Source of the DNA: Sphingopyxis sp. TUF1
GTDB lineage: Bacteria; Pseudomonadota; Alphaproteobacteria; Sphingomonadales; Sphingomonadaceae
Reading direction: 5' to 3'
Assembly (NCBI RefSeq): GCF_036687315.1
Contig: NZ_CP144683.1
Span: 2,922,001-2,986,000, forward strand
Length of the DNA: 64,000 bases
The translations under genes were made by a program, and so were the position numbers. The notes beneath the pieces were generated by a model. It was given only the letters and a program-made list of their open reading frames with translations, ran no database searches and was not told where the DNA came from. This document shows, piece by piece, positions 18,751 through 27,300 of this stretch; position 1 is the first letter of the stretch, and every line of letters starts with the position of its first letter.

Positions 18751-20124
18751 ATGGCGACCAAGATCGTAAGGAAGGCGCCCCAAGATGAGCCGATCGGTCA
18801 CGAGGACACGGGACCGCATTGGCCGCGTCCCGCCTATAGCTGGTACGTCGTCGGCGTCCTGTTGCTTGCCTATACGCTGTCCTTCATCGATCGCATGATC
18901 CTCACTCTGCTCGTTGCGCCAATCCGCGCCGCGCTCGAGATTTCGGATACGGAGGTCAGCCTGCTCATCGGGCTGGCCTTCGCGCTTTTCTATACCTTGC
19001 TCGGACTACCGATCGCGTGGATCGCCGACCGCTGGAGTCGCCGCAACCTGATCATGTCGGGGGTGGCATTGTGGAGCGTCATGACCGCGGCTTGCGGTTT
19101 TGCCGGAAGCTATGGGGCACTGTTTCTCGCACGCATGGGGGTCGGGGTGGGCGAGGCGGCGCTCTCGCCCGCCGCTTATTCGATGCTCAGCGATATGTTC
19201 CCGCGCGACAAGCTCGCGCGTGCGATGGCGGTCTATTCGATCGGCGTGCCGCTTGGATCGGGGGTCGCGATGATTCTCGGGTCCTTCGTCGTGCAAGCGG
19301 TGCTCGCGGCGCCAATGGTCAATCTGCCGCTGATCGGCCCCGTCGACGCGTGGCGCACGATCTTCCTGTGGGTCGCGGCGCCTGGGCTGCTGATTTGCTT
19401 GCTGCTGCTGACGATCCGCGAGCCGCTGCGGCGCGGAGTTGAGCAGGCCAGTTCACAGGGCACCGCGGCGCCCGGCTTCATCGCGCATCTGAGAGCGCAG
19501 CGCGCCGCATTAGGGGCGCTGTTTGCAGGCATGTCGTTGATCGGGCTCGTCATGTATGGCGTGATCGCATGGGTGCCGACCTTCTTCGCCCGCACTTATG
19601 GCATGGACGTATCACAGGCAGGACTGTGGTTTGGCATCATAATGGCGACCGGCGGCGCGGCCGGGCTCGTGATGGGCGGGACGCTTGCCGACCGGATGTT
19701 CGCTCGCGGCGTTCTCGACGCGCATCTGCGCGTGATGCGACTGTCGATCCTGCTCGGCGGGCCGTCCCTGCTTGCCGCCGCGCTGATGCCCAGCGCGACG
19801 CTCGCATTCCTATTGCTCGCGCTCGCTTTCCCGATGTTGACAATGCACGGCGTCGGCACGGTGGCGCTTCAGTTCATCACGCCGAACCAATATCGTGCCC
19901 GCGTCACGGCGCTGTATTTCTTCGTCGTCAATCTGATCGGGCTTGGTTTCGGCCCGCTGCTGATGGCGCTGCTCACCGACCATCTTTTCGGCGATGACGG
20001 CGCGCTGCGCTATTCGATCGCGCTCGTAACGGCGGCCGCACTGCCGCTTGCTGCGCTCATCCTGACCATGGGCTTCTCGGCCTTCGCCCGCGATCTTGCC
20101 AGAATGGCGAAGGAAACCGGCTGA
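18751..20124 (+). CDS. MFS transporter
   Basis: Inner-membrane carrier of 457 aa with 12 predicted helices. The motif-A-like loop IADRWSRRNLI (about 90-100) follows helix 2; FIDRMILTLL marks helix 1. It belongs to the group of major facilitator proteins that carry organic acids or aromatic compounds in sphingomonads. It is divergent from a TonB receptor and shares its operator region, so the pair could move the same compound across outer and inner membranes. The MFS gene at 54-55.6 kb has the same kind of context. Confidence 0.88.
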   Translation: MATKIVRKAPQDEPIGHEDTGPHWPRPAYSWYVVGVLLLAYTLSFIDRMILTLLVAPIRAALEISDTEVSLLIGLAFALFYTLLGLPIAWIADRWSRRNLIMSGVALWSVMTAACGFAGSYGALFLARMGVGVGEAALSPAAYSMLSDMFPRDKLARAMAVYSIGVPLGSGVAMILGSFVVQAVLAAPMVNLPLIGPVDAWRTIFLWVAAPGLLICLLLLTIREPLRRGVEQASSQGTAAPGFIAHLRAQRAALGALFAGMSLIGLVMYGVIAWVPTFFARTYGMDVSQAGLWFGIIMATGGAAGLVMGGTLADRMFARGVLDAHLRVMRLSILLGGPSLLAAALMPSATLAFLLLALAFPMLTMHGVGTVALQFITPNQYRARVTALYFFVVNLIGLGFGPLLMALLTDHLFGDDGALRYSIALVTAAALPLAALILTMGFSAFARDLARMAKETG

Positions 20125-20242
20125 TTCCTGCCCGACCGGCGAAAATCCCACTCGTCGGCGAGGGGCCGCCGGACTGGTTCCTCGCGAGGCCTTTATGCCA
20201 ACATGGATCAATTTCGGCGGGCAATCAGGCGCTGCACGCGCC

Positions 20243-20374
20243 CTATGGCGCAACGATGGCGAGTCCGCCGGTTGATGGGTCGAGGCCGATTTCGGAATAG
20301 ATCGGCTCGAACAATTTGAGCAACCGCTCGCGCTCGCTCTGCGGGAGCCGCCACCCGGTAATGGTGCGGCTCAT
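20243..20374 (-). CDS. Small protein of 43 aa coupled to exonuclease III gene
   Basis: The ATG at 20374 overlaps the exonuclease III stop codon (ATGA), which suggests translational coupling. The product begins MSRTITGWRLPQSERERLLK and ends with TAG after GGLAIVAP. The beginning resembles larger proteins of unknown function that may be cut short here; I do not recognise a domain. It may be a truncated gene. Confidence 0.45.
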   Translation of the reverse strand: MSRTITGWRLPQSERERLLKLFEPIYSEIGLDPSTGGLAIVAP

Positions 20375-21174
20375 GTGAGCTTTCGCTTTGGTTTGCCGGG
20401 GCGCCCGCCGAGTTCGATCCATGCCGGGGCATGGTCGCTCGTCTTTTCGAGCGCCCGCGGGCGCGTATCGACGCCCGCGGCGGTAAGACGCTTCGCCGCG
20501 GGCTTGTTGAGCAGCAGATGGTCGATCCGGATACCGGCATTGCGCTCGAACGAACGGCGCCAATAGGCCCAGAAGCTGTAGATGCGCTCGTCGGGATGAA
20601 GATGGCGGATTGCGTCGGTCCAGCCCTGGTCGAGGATGCGCTGGAAGGCGGCTTTCGCTTCCGGGGCGAAGAGCGCGTCCTTTTTCCAGTTCGCGGGCTT
20701 GTACACATCGAGGTCGGTCGGAATGACATTAAAGTCGCCGCACGCGACGACCGGCGCATCGAGGCGGAAGAGCGTTTCGAGATGCGCTTCAAGCCGCGCC
20801 ATCCACTGGAGCTTATACTCGAACTTGGGTCCCGGCCAGGGATTGCCGTTCGGGAGATAGAGGCTGGCGATGAGGATGCCGCCGACGGCAGCCTCGATAT
20901 ACCGGCTCTGCTCGTCGGTCGGATCGCCGGGAAGGCCGCGGCGCGTCTGGTGGATCTCGCCAACGCGGCTCAGCATCGCGACACCGTTCCAGCGGCTCTG
21001 GCCGTGCCAGATCACGTCATAGCCGGCGTCGCGGATCGCCTTTTCCGGGAACTTCTCGTGCGGCGCCTTGAGTTCCTGCAAACAGACGATGTCGGGCTCG
21101 GCAAGCTTGAGCCAATCGAGCAGGATAGCGAGCCGCCCGCCGATGCCATTCACATTATAGGTGGCGATTTTCAC
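20371..21174 (-). CDS. xth: Exodeoxyribonuclease III (AP endonuclease family)
   Basis: DNA repair nuclease of 267 aa that cuts at abasic sites and removes 3' blocks. It has the family motifs KIATYNVNGI at the N-terminus, LQELK (metal-binding Glu), ACGDFNVIP and the C-terminal SDHAP catalytic His. GTG at 21174 gives the normal family start; an upstream GTG at 21207 in the same frame would add 11 residues. A small coupled gene follows. Complete and probably functional. Confidence 0.9.
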   Translation of the reverse strand: MKIATYNVNGIGGRLAILLDWLKLAEPDIVCLQELKAPHEKFPEKAIRDAGYDVIWHGQSRWNGVAMLSRVGEIHQTRRGLPGDPTDEQSRYIEAAVGGILIASLYLPNGNPWPGPKFEYKLQWMARLEAHLETLFRLDAPVVACGDFNVIPTDLDVYKPANWKKDALFAPEAKAAFQRILDQGWTDAIRHLHPDERIYSFWAYWRRSFERNAGIRIDHLLLNKPAAKRLTAAGVDTRPRALEKTSDHAPAWIELGGRPGKPKRKLT

Positions 21175-21389
21175 AGGTCGAGCGGCATCTGGTCGGCGCG
21201 GCCCCACCCTTGCAACGATGAAGGGGTGTTTGCGGGGCAGGATCGGTCCGTCCTTGTTGCCATGGACTCTAGACCATCCCGCCGCCTAATCGTTCCCGAC
21301 ACTACGGCAACTTGCCTTGCCTGATGCGCGTTTCCACATGAGGAACGGGCAGCGAACACGCGGTGCTGCAAGAGATGTGGAGTTTTGAC

Positions 21390-21653
21390 ATGGCCAATGG
21401 CTGGGCACGTGACGGCGCCGTTCAGGACCAGATCGACGACACGGTGAGCGATGCCGTCAAGGAAGCGCGGCTGCGACTGCTGTCGGGGGCGGGAACCGAT
21501 TATTGCGATGATTGCGGTGAGCGCATTCCGGAGGCGCGCCGGAAGGCGCTGCCGGCGAGCCGTACCTGCGTTGGCTGCCAGACGGTGCGCGATGCCGAGC
21601 GGCGGCCCGCCGGATTCAACCGCCGTGGAAGCAAGGACAGCCAGCTTCGTTAA
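21390..21653 (+). CDS. DksA/TraR-type C4 zinc-finger protein
   Basis: Small protein of 87 aa with a C-terminal four-cysteine zinc finger, CDDCGERIPEARR then CVGCQ, as in the YbiI/TraR branch of the DksA family. These proteins can bind in the RNA polymerase secondary channel, but short members often have no known role. Start chosen at ATG 21390 after GGAG; an in-frame start at 21363 is less likely. Next comes a DUF2383 gene on the same strand. Confidence 0.8.
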   Translation: MANGWARDGAVQDQIDDTVSDAVKEARLRLLSGAGTDYCDDCGERIPEARRKALPASRTCVGCQTVRDAERRPAGFNRRGSKDSQLR

Positions 21654-21781
21654 CATAGGTCAATCGGGACGGTTTCGGTTTCGTGCGGAACGCCACCGCG
21701 CCGCAACTTTCATTTCAAGGACGTGTTGGTGGGGCAGGGCGCGCCGATGCCCGGCGCGTTGTTCTCCCGAAAGGAATGCCC

Positions 21782-22237
21782 ATGTTCGATAACAAGAATA
21801 TCGCGACCTTGAACTCACTCATCGCCACTACGCTTGACAGCGTCGACGGCTATCGCGCCGCGGCCGACGAAGCGAATGCATCGCAGTTCAGGGAAATGTT
21901 CCTCAGCCGCGCGAGCGAGCGTCAGGCGGTCGTTGCTGACTTCCAGGCGAAGGTCCGCGAGCTTGGCGGTAACCCCGAGGATGATGGAACGGTCCTCGCA
22001 TCGGCGCACCGTGCCTGGCTGGGTTTGCGCGACGCGCTCACCGGCGAGCGCGACGACAAGGCGGTGGTCGCCGAGGTCGAGCGCGGAGAGGATCACATCA
22101 AGTCGAAATTCGAAAGCGCGCTGTCGGAAACCGATCTCGATCCGTCGGTGCGCCAGCTGATCGAAGTCGGCTATGCCTCGGTACGCGCGGGCCATGACCA
22201 GATGTCGGCGCTCAAGCACGGGCTTGCGGCCGACTGA
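21782..22237 (+). CDS. DUF2383 / PA2169-type four-helix protein
   Basis: Protein of 151 aa, all-helical, matching the ferritin-like DUF2383 family (LNSLIATTLDSVDGYR, then RASERQAVVADFQ and VRAGHDQMSALK). Such proteins are usually stress- or stationary-phase-induced with no proven activity. The ATG at 21782 is preceded by AAAGGA; the frame extends upstream without family-like sequence. A strong terminator follows directly. Confidence 0.82.
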   Translation: MFDNKNIATLNSLIATTLDSVDGYRAAADEANASQFREMFLSRASERQAVVADFQAKVRELGGNPEDDGTVLASAHRAWLGLRDALTGERDDKAVVAEVERGEDHIKSKFESALSETDLDPSVRQLIEVGYASVRAGHDQMSALKHGLAAD

Positions 22238-22254
22238 GGCTGAACGATAAGGAG

Positions 22255-22286
22255 GCGGCGGCTCCGAAAGAGCCGCCGCTTCTTTT
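22255..22286 (+). terminator. Rho-independent terminator after DUF2383 gene
   Basis: GCGGCGGCTC and GAGCCGCCGC form a perfect 10-bp stem with a CGAAA loop, followed by TTCTTTT. Confidence 0.85.
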
Positions 22287-22355
22287 GCACGGCGGCGCAC
22301 GATGAACTTCGATTGAGCACGTCGTCCGCCGTGCAATACCAGTTCGATGTCGTGT

Positions 22356-22500
22356 TATTCAGACACTCGCCAGCGAGACACCACTGCCTTCGATGGGGCA
22401 TTCGGGAGACTGAACTTTCCAGCTTCGTGCCCGCGCGGATCGGCGGCGATCGCTTTGGCCAGCGGCAGATGCTCGCGAAGCGGTCTGGCGAACTGATCCT
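22356..22500 (-). pseudogene. Coding-like C-terminal fragment, unidentified
   Basis: One minus frame reads as plausible protein and ends in TAA: FARPLREHLPLAKAIAADPR, then GHEAGKFSLPNAP and VVSRWRVSE. There is no start with a ribosome site, and the frame loses protein character upstream. Probably a remnant of a deleted gene. Family not recognised. Confidence 0.25.
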
Positions 22501-22929
22501 ACCCCCCCCTCCACCGCGCAAAATTGGCCCAATATTGAGCAACTTCGGCATCGGCCACCGACGACCCGTTCGCCGGACCGTCTGGTTCGACCATCCGCCG
22601 CGCGGCTGTCGCGCGCTCATGGCTATTCGGTAAGATGAGCTCACTCATCGCGAGGCGCGTCGCATGTGGTGGCGAGCGGTGCCTCTCGTTACGAACGACG
22701 TGAAAGGGGCGGGGGCCGTCAGCCTGTTTTGAGGAACGGCGGGGTTTGACCGCGCGGCGAACATTGGAAGCGCCCTGCGGCAGTGAGCATGGCGAGCGGT
22801 TGTATCGCGCCGACGCGGCGACGCCCGCGCCATTTTTACCGACCGGCTCGGAAAAGCCGTCGGCGCCGCGACGGCGGTCGGGGCCGTTGGGCGGATGGAC
22901 TGGATATTTCACATAGGAGGTAAGTGACA

Positions 22930-23853
22930 ATGCTCGACACATCGGCGCAATATTGTCTGGGCATCTTCCAGGCCTTTCTGTTTTTCATCGCCGCCTCGGG
23001 CGGAACGCCGGAACAAGCGGAACGGTGGCAGCCGACGGCCGACAAGCGTCTCTCGCTCCACTGGGTCTTGGGCGGCCCCCTCAACATCAACAATCCGAAG
23101 CAGATGGGACTGCGGGATTTTGCCGGCAACCCGCTTCCCGAGCCCGACATTTACGATATCGACGGCGAGGCCAACAGCGCCGAAACCGTTCGCTTCCTCC
23201 ACAACCGCGGCAAAAAGGTCATCTGCTACTTCGACGCTGGCGTCTACGAAACCTATCGGGAGGACGCCTATAAATTCCAGGCTCTCACGCCGCAGATTTG
23301 GGGCAAGGACGACATTGGCTGGCCCGGCAGCTACTGGCTCGACATCCGCCGGATTTCGGAGCTCGAGCCGATCATGAAAGCGCGCATGCAGATGTGCAAG
23401 GACAAGGGGTTCGATGCCGTCGATCCCGACGAGATCAATGGCTGGGAGAACGACACCGGCTTCCCGCTCACTTTTGACGACCAGCTTGCCTACAATCGCG
23501 CCCTCGCCGGATGGGCGCATGACCTTGGCCTGTCGATCGGGCAGAAGGGCGATATCTCCCAGACGCGCCAGCTCGCCGACCATTTCGACTTCATGCTGAA
23601 CGAGGAATGTTTCCAGTATGACGAATGCACCGACCCCTGGGACCCCGTCGCCGGCGAGTTCGTCGTCGGCCTCCAACGCTATGTGGAGCAGAACAAGGCC
23701 GTCTTCATCGCCGAATATCGCAACTACAACGCAACGAAATGGGCCAAGATCTGCGCTACGTCGACTGCCCAGCGGTTCAATACCACCCGCTGGAAACTGG
23801 GCATGCCGAATAATGGCGGACGGATGCCCTGTTCGACCGCTACGGAATGGTAG
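22930..23853 (+). CDS. GH114 family endo-alpha-1,4-polygalactosaminidase-like hydrolase
   Basis: Glycoside hydrolase of 307 aa with the GH114 (TM1410-like) barrel. Visible family parts are VICYFDAGVYE, YWLDIRR, GFDAVDPDEINGW and DQLAYNRALAGWAHDLGLSI. Family members act on galactosaminogalactan-type polymers. The N-terminus has a hydrophobic stretch (CLGIFQAFLFFIAASGG) that could be a signal or anchor. ATG at 22930 follows AGGAGG with ideal spacing. It is a single gene with no polysaccharide operon around it. Substrate in this organism unknown. Confidence 0.8.
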   Translation: MLDTSAQYCLGIFQAFLFFIAASGGTPEQAERWQPTADKRLSLHWVLGGPLNINNPKQMGLRDFAGNPLPEPDIYDIDGEANSAETVRFLHNRGKKVICYFDAGVYETYREDAYKFQALTPQIWGKDDIGWPGSYWLDIRRISELEPIMKARMQMCKDKGFDAVDPDEINGWENDTGFPLTFDDQLAYNRALAGWAHDLGLSIGQKGDISQTRQLADHFDFMLNEECFQYDECTDPWDPVAGEFVVGLQRYVEQNKAVFIAEYRNYNATKWAKICATSTAQRFNTTRWKLGMPNNGGRMPCSTATEW

Positions 23854-24063
23854 GCGATCGACGGGAAAGGGCTCGGTGTCCGAAAGCTGACGGCCTCCAG
23901 CCGGCCAACGTCGGGGATCTGGATGGTCTCGCCGAGGTCCGAACAGTCGGCGCCTGATCCCGTCACGGTCTGACGGCACGACGCAGGTTCTCGCTGTCGC
24001 TGTCCCCAACTTTCCGGGAGACGGCGGGATGCTCTCTCGTAGCCTTCTATCGCTTCCGACGCC

Positions 24064-24094
24064 AAAAAGGCCGCGCCAGCGGGGCACGGCCTTT
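24064..24094. terminator. Bidirectional hairpin terminator
   Basis: GGCCGCGCC-AGCGG-GGCACGGCC is a 9-bp stem with one mismatch, preceded by AAAAA and followed by TTT. It can act in both directions but is strongest for minus-strand transcripts. Confidence 0.55.
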
Positions 24095-24175
24095 CCGGCA
24101 TTTATATGCTTCCCCCTCGGCGCATCGGGGTCGCGCGATTCGCCGAAGATCGTGACAAAGAGGAAATAGCCATTC

Positions 24176-24210
24176 GCACTCCAACGTCAATTGAATTGAC
24201 GATGGAGTGC
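24176..24210. promoter_or_regulatory. 35-bp palindrome with core GTCAAT-TGA-ATTGAC
   Basis: Two 17-base arms around G24193 are complementary except at one position. The core is GTCAATTGAATTGAC (24186-24200). It lies about 180 bases before the acyl-CoA dehydrogenase start. A palindrome of the same length and related arm sequence (CCAA-x-CGTCAA) lies before the GST gene at 51.4 kb. Confidence 0.6.
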
Positions 24211-24391
24211 GATCCAATTTGGGACAGGCAAAAATGGGGCATCTCAGGTATATGGGGTGCGCGGCGAGCCTGTTGGTTTCCCATGAAACGACCCGCTGAC
24301 CCTCGACGGCCGACGGATTATCTGGTCCAAAGGCGGAGCATGGTGTCGGCCGGCGCCCAGCGCGTACCGGACCGAAGTCGGGAGAGCAGCC

Positions 24392-25540
24392 TTGTTCGAT
24401 ACACTGATCCTTGCCGGGCTTCCGCAAGAGGATGAGGCGCTGCGCCTGGCGATCCGCGCGATTGCCGACACGGCAGCGACCGCCCCCGCCGACATCCGCG
24501 CGCGCTCCTGGTCGGGGTTCGACCGCGCCTTCTCGCGCCGTCTGGGAGACGCGGGTTTGCTCGGGCTGACTTTGCCCGAGCGGTACGGCGGCGGCGGGCG
24601 CGGGCCGTTTGCCCGGTTCGTCGTTGTCGAGGAGCTGTTGTCGGCGGGCGCTCCGGTCGCGGCACACTGGATCGCCGACCGGCAGAGCGCGCCGCTGCTC
24701 CTGAACTATGGGACCGAGGCGCAGCGTGAGGCCTTCATCCCCCGCATCTGCCGCGGCGAACTTGTCTTCTGCATCGGCATGAGCGAACCGGGGTCGGGAT
24801 CGGACCTGGCCAGCGTACGGACGCGCGCCGAACGCACGCCGGCCGGCTGGCGCGTCAACGGCCAGAAAATCTGGACGACCAATGCGATGCACGGCGATTA
24901 TATGATCGCACTCGTCCGCACATCGGGCAACAGCGACGACCGCCAGCGCGGGCTGTCGCAGCTCATCATCGACCTCAAAGCCCCCGGCGTCACGATCAGG
25001 CCAATCGTCGATCTGACCGGCGACGCGCATTTCGCCGAAGTGTTTTTCGAGGATGTCGATCTGCCCGCCGACGCGCTGGTCGGAAACGAAGGCGAGGGGT
25101 GGGCGCAGGTGACTGCCGAACTCGCCTTCGAACGCAGCGGCCCCGAGCGCATCTATTCGAGCGTGGTGCTGCTCGATGCCTGGATCGAACATTTGCAAGG
25201 CGTCGGCCGCGACGATCCCGCGACGCTCGCGCGCGTCGGCGACTTCACCGCGCGTCTCGCCACCCTTCGCGCAATGTCGATTGCCTGCACCGCGCGGCTG
25301 GCGCTCGGCGAAAGCCCGGTGGTCGAGGCATCGCTGGTGAAGGATCTGGGCACCAGCTTCGAACAGGAGCTGCCCGCCGCGATCGGCGACGATCTGGCCA
25401 GCCACCCCCACGAGCCGGTCGACGCCGAACTCTATCGAACGCTGCTTTATGTCACGCACATCGCCCCCAGCTTTTCGCTGCGCGGCGGGACGCGCGAAAT
25501 CCTGCGCGGGATCATCGCGCGCGGAATGGGGCTGCGCTGA
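24392..25540 (+). CDS. Acyl-CoA dehydrogenase (large-type subunit)
   Basis: FAD enzyme of 382 aa that introduces an alpha-beta double bond into an acyl-CoA. Typical segments: LGLTLPERYGG, FCIGMSEPGSGSDLASV (substrate/FAD loop), WRVNGQKIWTTNAM and the C-terminal GGTREILRGIIARGMG. The start is TTG, after GGGAGAG at proper spacing. The next gene, also of this family, overlaps by one base (TGATG). Such unequal pairs form heteromeric dehydrogenases in steroid and cyclic-acid degradation (FadE-type alpha2beta2), so a bulky acyl-CoA is a possible substrate. That is inference. Confidence 0.9.
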   Translation: MFDTLILAGLPQEDEALRLAIRAIADTAATAPADIRARSWSGFDRAFSRRLGDAGLLGLTLPERYGGGGRGPFARFVVVEELLSAGAPVAAHWIADRQSAPLLLNYGTEAQREAFIPRICRGELVFCIGMSEPGSGSDLASVRTRAERTPAGWRVNGQKIWTTNAMHGDYMIALVRTSGNSDDRQRGLSQLIIDLKAPGVTIRPIVDLTGDAHFAEVFFEDVDLPADALVGNEGEGWAQVTAELAFERSGPERIYSSVVLLDAWIEHLQGVGRDDPATLARVGDFTARLATLRAMSIACTARLALGESPVVEASLVKDLGTSFEQELPAAIGDDLASHPHEPVDAELYRTLLYVTHIAPSFSLRGGTREILRGIIARGMGLR

Positions 25541-26529
25541 TGGACTTTTCCGATCTCCTCGAACCCTTCGACCGGATGCTCGAAGCTGCCGCGTCGCCTG
25601 CGGCGGTGCGCGCGGTCGAGGGCGGCGGGTCAGCAGATGCGATGTGGGATGCCGCCCAGGCGTCGGGCTTTCTCGACGCGCTCGTCCCCGAAGCGGCCGG
25701 CGGCTTTGGGCTTCCCGCGGCGGCGGTGCAGCCCTTGTGGCAGGCGCTTGGCCGCCACGCCGTGCCGCTGCCGGTCGGCGAGACGATGATCGCGCGGGCA
25801 CTGCTGGCCGACGCGGGCGCGCCGATCCCTGATGGCCCGATCGTGCTTGCGGTCGCCGCGGCGGGACAGGTGGCCGTGGTCCCGTGCGGGCTGGTCGCGC
25901 GCCACGCGCTTGTCGAGCAGGGCGGACAAGTCGGGCTGGTCGCACTGGCGCCGGGCATGGCGGCTGCGACCGGCGTTGTCGGCAGCCTGGCGGCGCGGAT
26001 AAGCTTCCCGCCGCTGAGCCGGGGCTTTGCAGCGCCCCCGGGCGGGCTGCGCGCGCTCGGCGCGCTGCTCCGCGCTGCGCTGATCGCCGGAGCCGCCGAC
26101 CGACTGGTGACGATGACCACCGTATATGCCAACGAGCGCGTCCAGTTCGGCAAGCCGATCGGGCGGCAGCAGGCGTTGCAGCAGCAGATGGCGGTGATGG
26201 CGGAGGAAGCGGTTGCGGCGCGGATCGCGTCGCAGATCGGCTGCGCGGCGGGCCTTCCGCCGTCGCTTGCCGCCGTCGCCACTGCCAAATCGGTTGCCAG
26301 CCGCGCTGCGGCGACCATCGCGGCGACGGCGCACGCAGTGCATGGCGCGATCGGGATCAGCGAAGAGCATGACCTTCAGCTTTTCACGCGGCGGCTTCAC
26401 GAATGGCGACTGGCCGACGGCTCCGAAACATATTGGAACCGCCTGCTCGGCGCGGCGCGGTTGGCGAAGCCGGGGCGCTCGGTCGATTTTGTGCGCGCCG
26501 AGCTTCCTTCGGGCCCGTCAGCGGCTTGA
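25540..26529 (+). CDS. Acyl-CoA dehydrogenase (second, divergent subunit)
   Basis: Protein of 329 aa related to acyl-CoA dehydrogenases, shorter and more divergent than its neighbour. Recognisable parts are LVPEAAGGFGLP near the N-terminus and VYANERVQFGKPIGRQQALQ, then HAVHGAIGISEEHDL, toward the C-terminus. Its start codon overlaps the stop of the upstream gene (TGATG), so the two are translationally coupled and probably form one heteromeric enzyme. Its 3' end overlaps the convergent ATPase gene by 12 bases. Confidence 0.88.
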   Translation: MDFSDLLEPFDRMLEAAASPAAVRAVEGGGSADAMWDAAQASGFLDALVPEAAGGFGLPAAAVQPLWQALGRHAVPLPVGETMIARALLADAGAPIPDGPIVLAVAAAGQVAVVPCGLVARHALVEQGGQVGLVALAPGMAAATGVVGSLAARISFPPLSRGFAAPPGGLRALGALLRAALIAGAADRLVTMTTVYANERVQFGKPIGRQQALQQQMAVMAEEAVAARIASQIGCAAGLPPSLAAVATAKSVASRAAATIAATAHAVHGAIGISEEHDLQLFTRRLHEWRLADGSETYWNRLLGAARLAKPGRSVDFVRAELPSGPSAA

Positions 26530-27300
26530 CGGCGCGCGTCCCAGCGTCGTGATTGCGGGCCACGCCCCGCCGCTGTCGACGCGGGCTTCGATGCCGTAAA
26601 CCGCGCGCAGCCGCTCGGCCGTCAGCACCTCGGCGGGCGGGCCGTCGGCCACGGCTCGTCCGCCGTCGATCAGCAGCAACCGGTCGCAATAGCGCGCCGC
26701 CATGGTGAGGTCGTGCAGCACCGCGATCACTGTCGCGCCCGCCGCGGCTTCGCCGCGCAGCAATTCCATGACGTCGATCTGGTGGCCGGGATCGAGGCTG
26801 GCGAGCGGTTCGTCGGCGATCAGTGCCGCGGCCTCGACCGCGAGCGCGCGGGCGAATAGCGCGCGCGCGCGCTCGCCCCCCGACAATTCGGTGGCTACCC
26901 GGTCGCGCAGGTCAAGGACGTCGGCGCGCGCCATCGCGCGTTCTATCGCGGCGGCGTCGGCGGCGCTGATCCGCGACATCGGCGCAAGGTGCGGCAGACG
27001 GCCGAGCCCGACGAGGCGCTCGACGGTGAGCGGCCAGTGCAATAGCTGGCCCTGCGGCACATAAGCGATGCGACGCGCGAGTTCGGCGCGCAGCATTGTG
27101 GCAGCCTCGACGCCATCGACCCGCACCGAGCCGGTGGCCGGGATCAGCGCGAGCAGCGCGCGCACCAGCGTCGACTTGCCCGCGCCGTTCGGGCCGACGA
27201 TGGCGGTCAGCGTGCCCGGCGCAAAAGTCGCGCTGACGTCGTGCAGCACGGCGCGGCGGCCGAGCGTGACGCCGACCCGATCGAGCGCGAGGGTCACCAC
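26518..27300 (-). CDS. btuD: Cobalamin ABC transporter ATP-binding protein
   Basis: Cytoplasmic ATPase of 260 aa powering cobalamin import. It has Walker A GPNGAGKST (36-44), a Q-loop (VPQGQ), signature LSGGERARA, Walker B ALIADEP with SLDPG, and switch His in VLHDLT. GTG at 27300 overlaps the permease stop codon; the frame extends far upstream but that part is the permease gene read in another frame. Last gene of the btuB-btuF-btuC-btuD set. By sequence alone a heme or siderophore ATPase would look similar; the riboswitch upstream supports cobalamin. Confidence 0.88.
   Translation of the reverse strand: MVTLALDRVGVTLGRRAVLHDVSATFAPGTLTAIVGPNGAGKSTLVRALLALIPATGSVRVDGVEAATMLRAELARRIAYVPQGQLLHWPLTVERLVGLGRLPHLAPMSRISAADAAAIERAMARADVLDLRDRVATELSGGERARALFARALAVEAAALIADEPLASLDPGHQIDVMELLRGEAAAGATVIAVLHDLTMAARYCDRLLLIDGGRAVADGPPAEVLTAERLRAVYGIEARVDSGGAWPAITTLGRAPSSR

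Larger units (their letters stand above)
22238..22929. other. Long gap with terminator and a coding relic
   Basis: It contains the terminator of the DUF2383 gene and a minus-strand coding-like fragment, both listed separately. The remainder, about 22510-22910, holds the promoter of the GH114 gene and no gene I can support. Confidence 0.4.
23854..24391. other. Gap with AraC relic, terminator and palindromic operator
   Basis: On the minus strand near 24040-23962 one frame reads AVSRKVGDSDSENLRRAVR, a second degraded piece of an AraC-type helix-turn-helix like that at 14.0-14.2 kb. A bidirectional hairpin (24064-24094) and a 35-bp palindrome (24176-24210) are listed separately. The remainder is promoter region for the acyl-CoA dehydrogenase pair. 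Confidence 0.4.

Noticed and set aside
22909..24087. Minus-strand open frame of 392 codons opposite the GH114 gene
   Set aside because: No family features, and the plus strand encodes an intact GH114 barrel with a perfect ribosome site.
24047..25945. Minus-strand open frame of 632 codons opposite the acyl-CoA dehydrogenase genes
   Set aside because: Arg/Pro/Ala-rich shadow of high-GC coding DNA with no domain; the plus strand has clear enzyme motifs.
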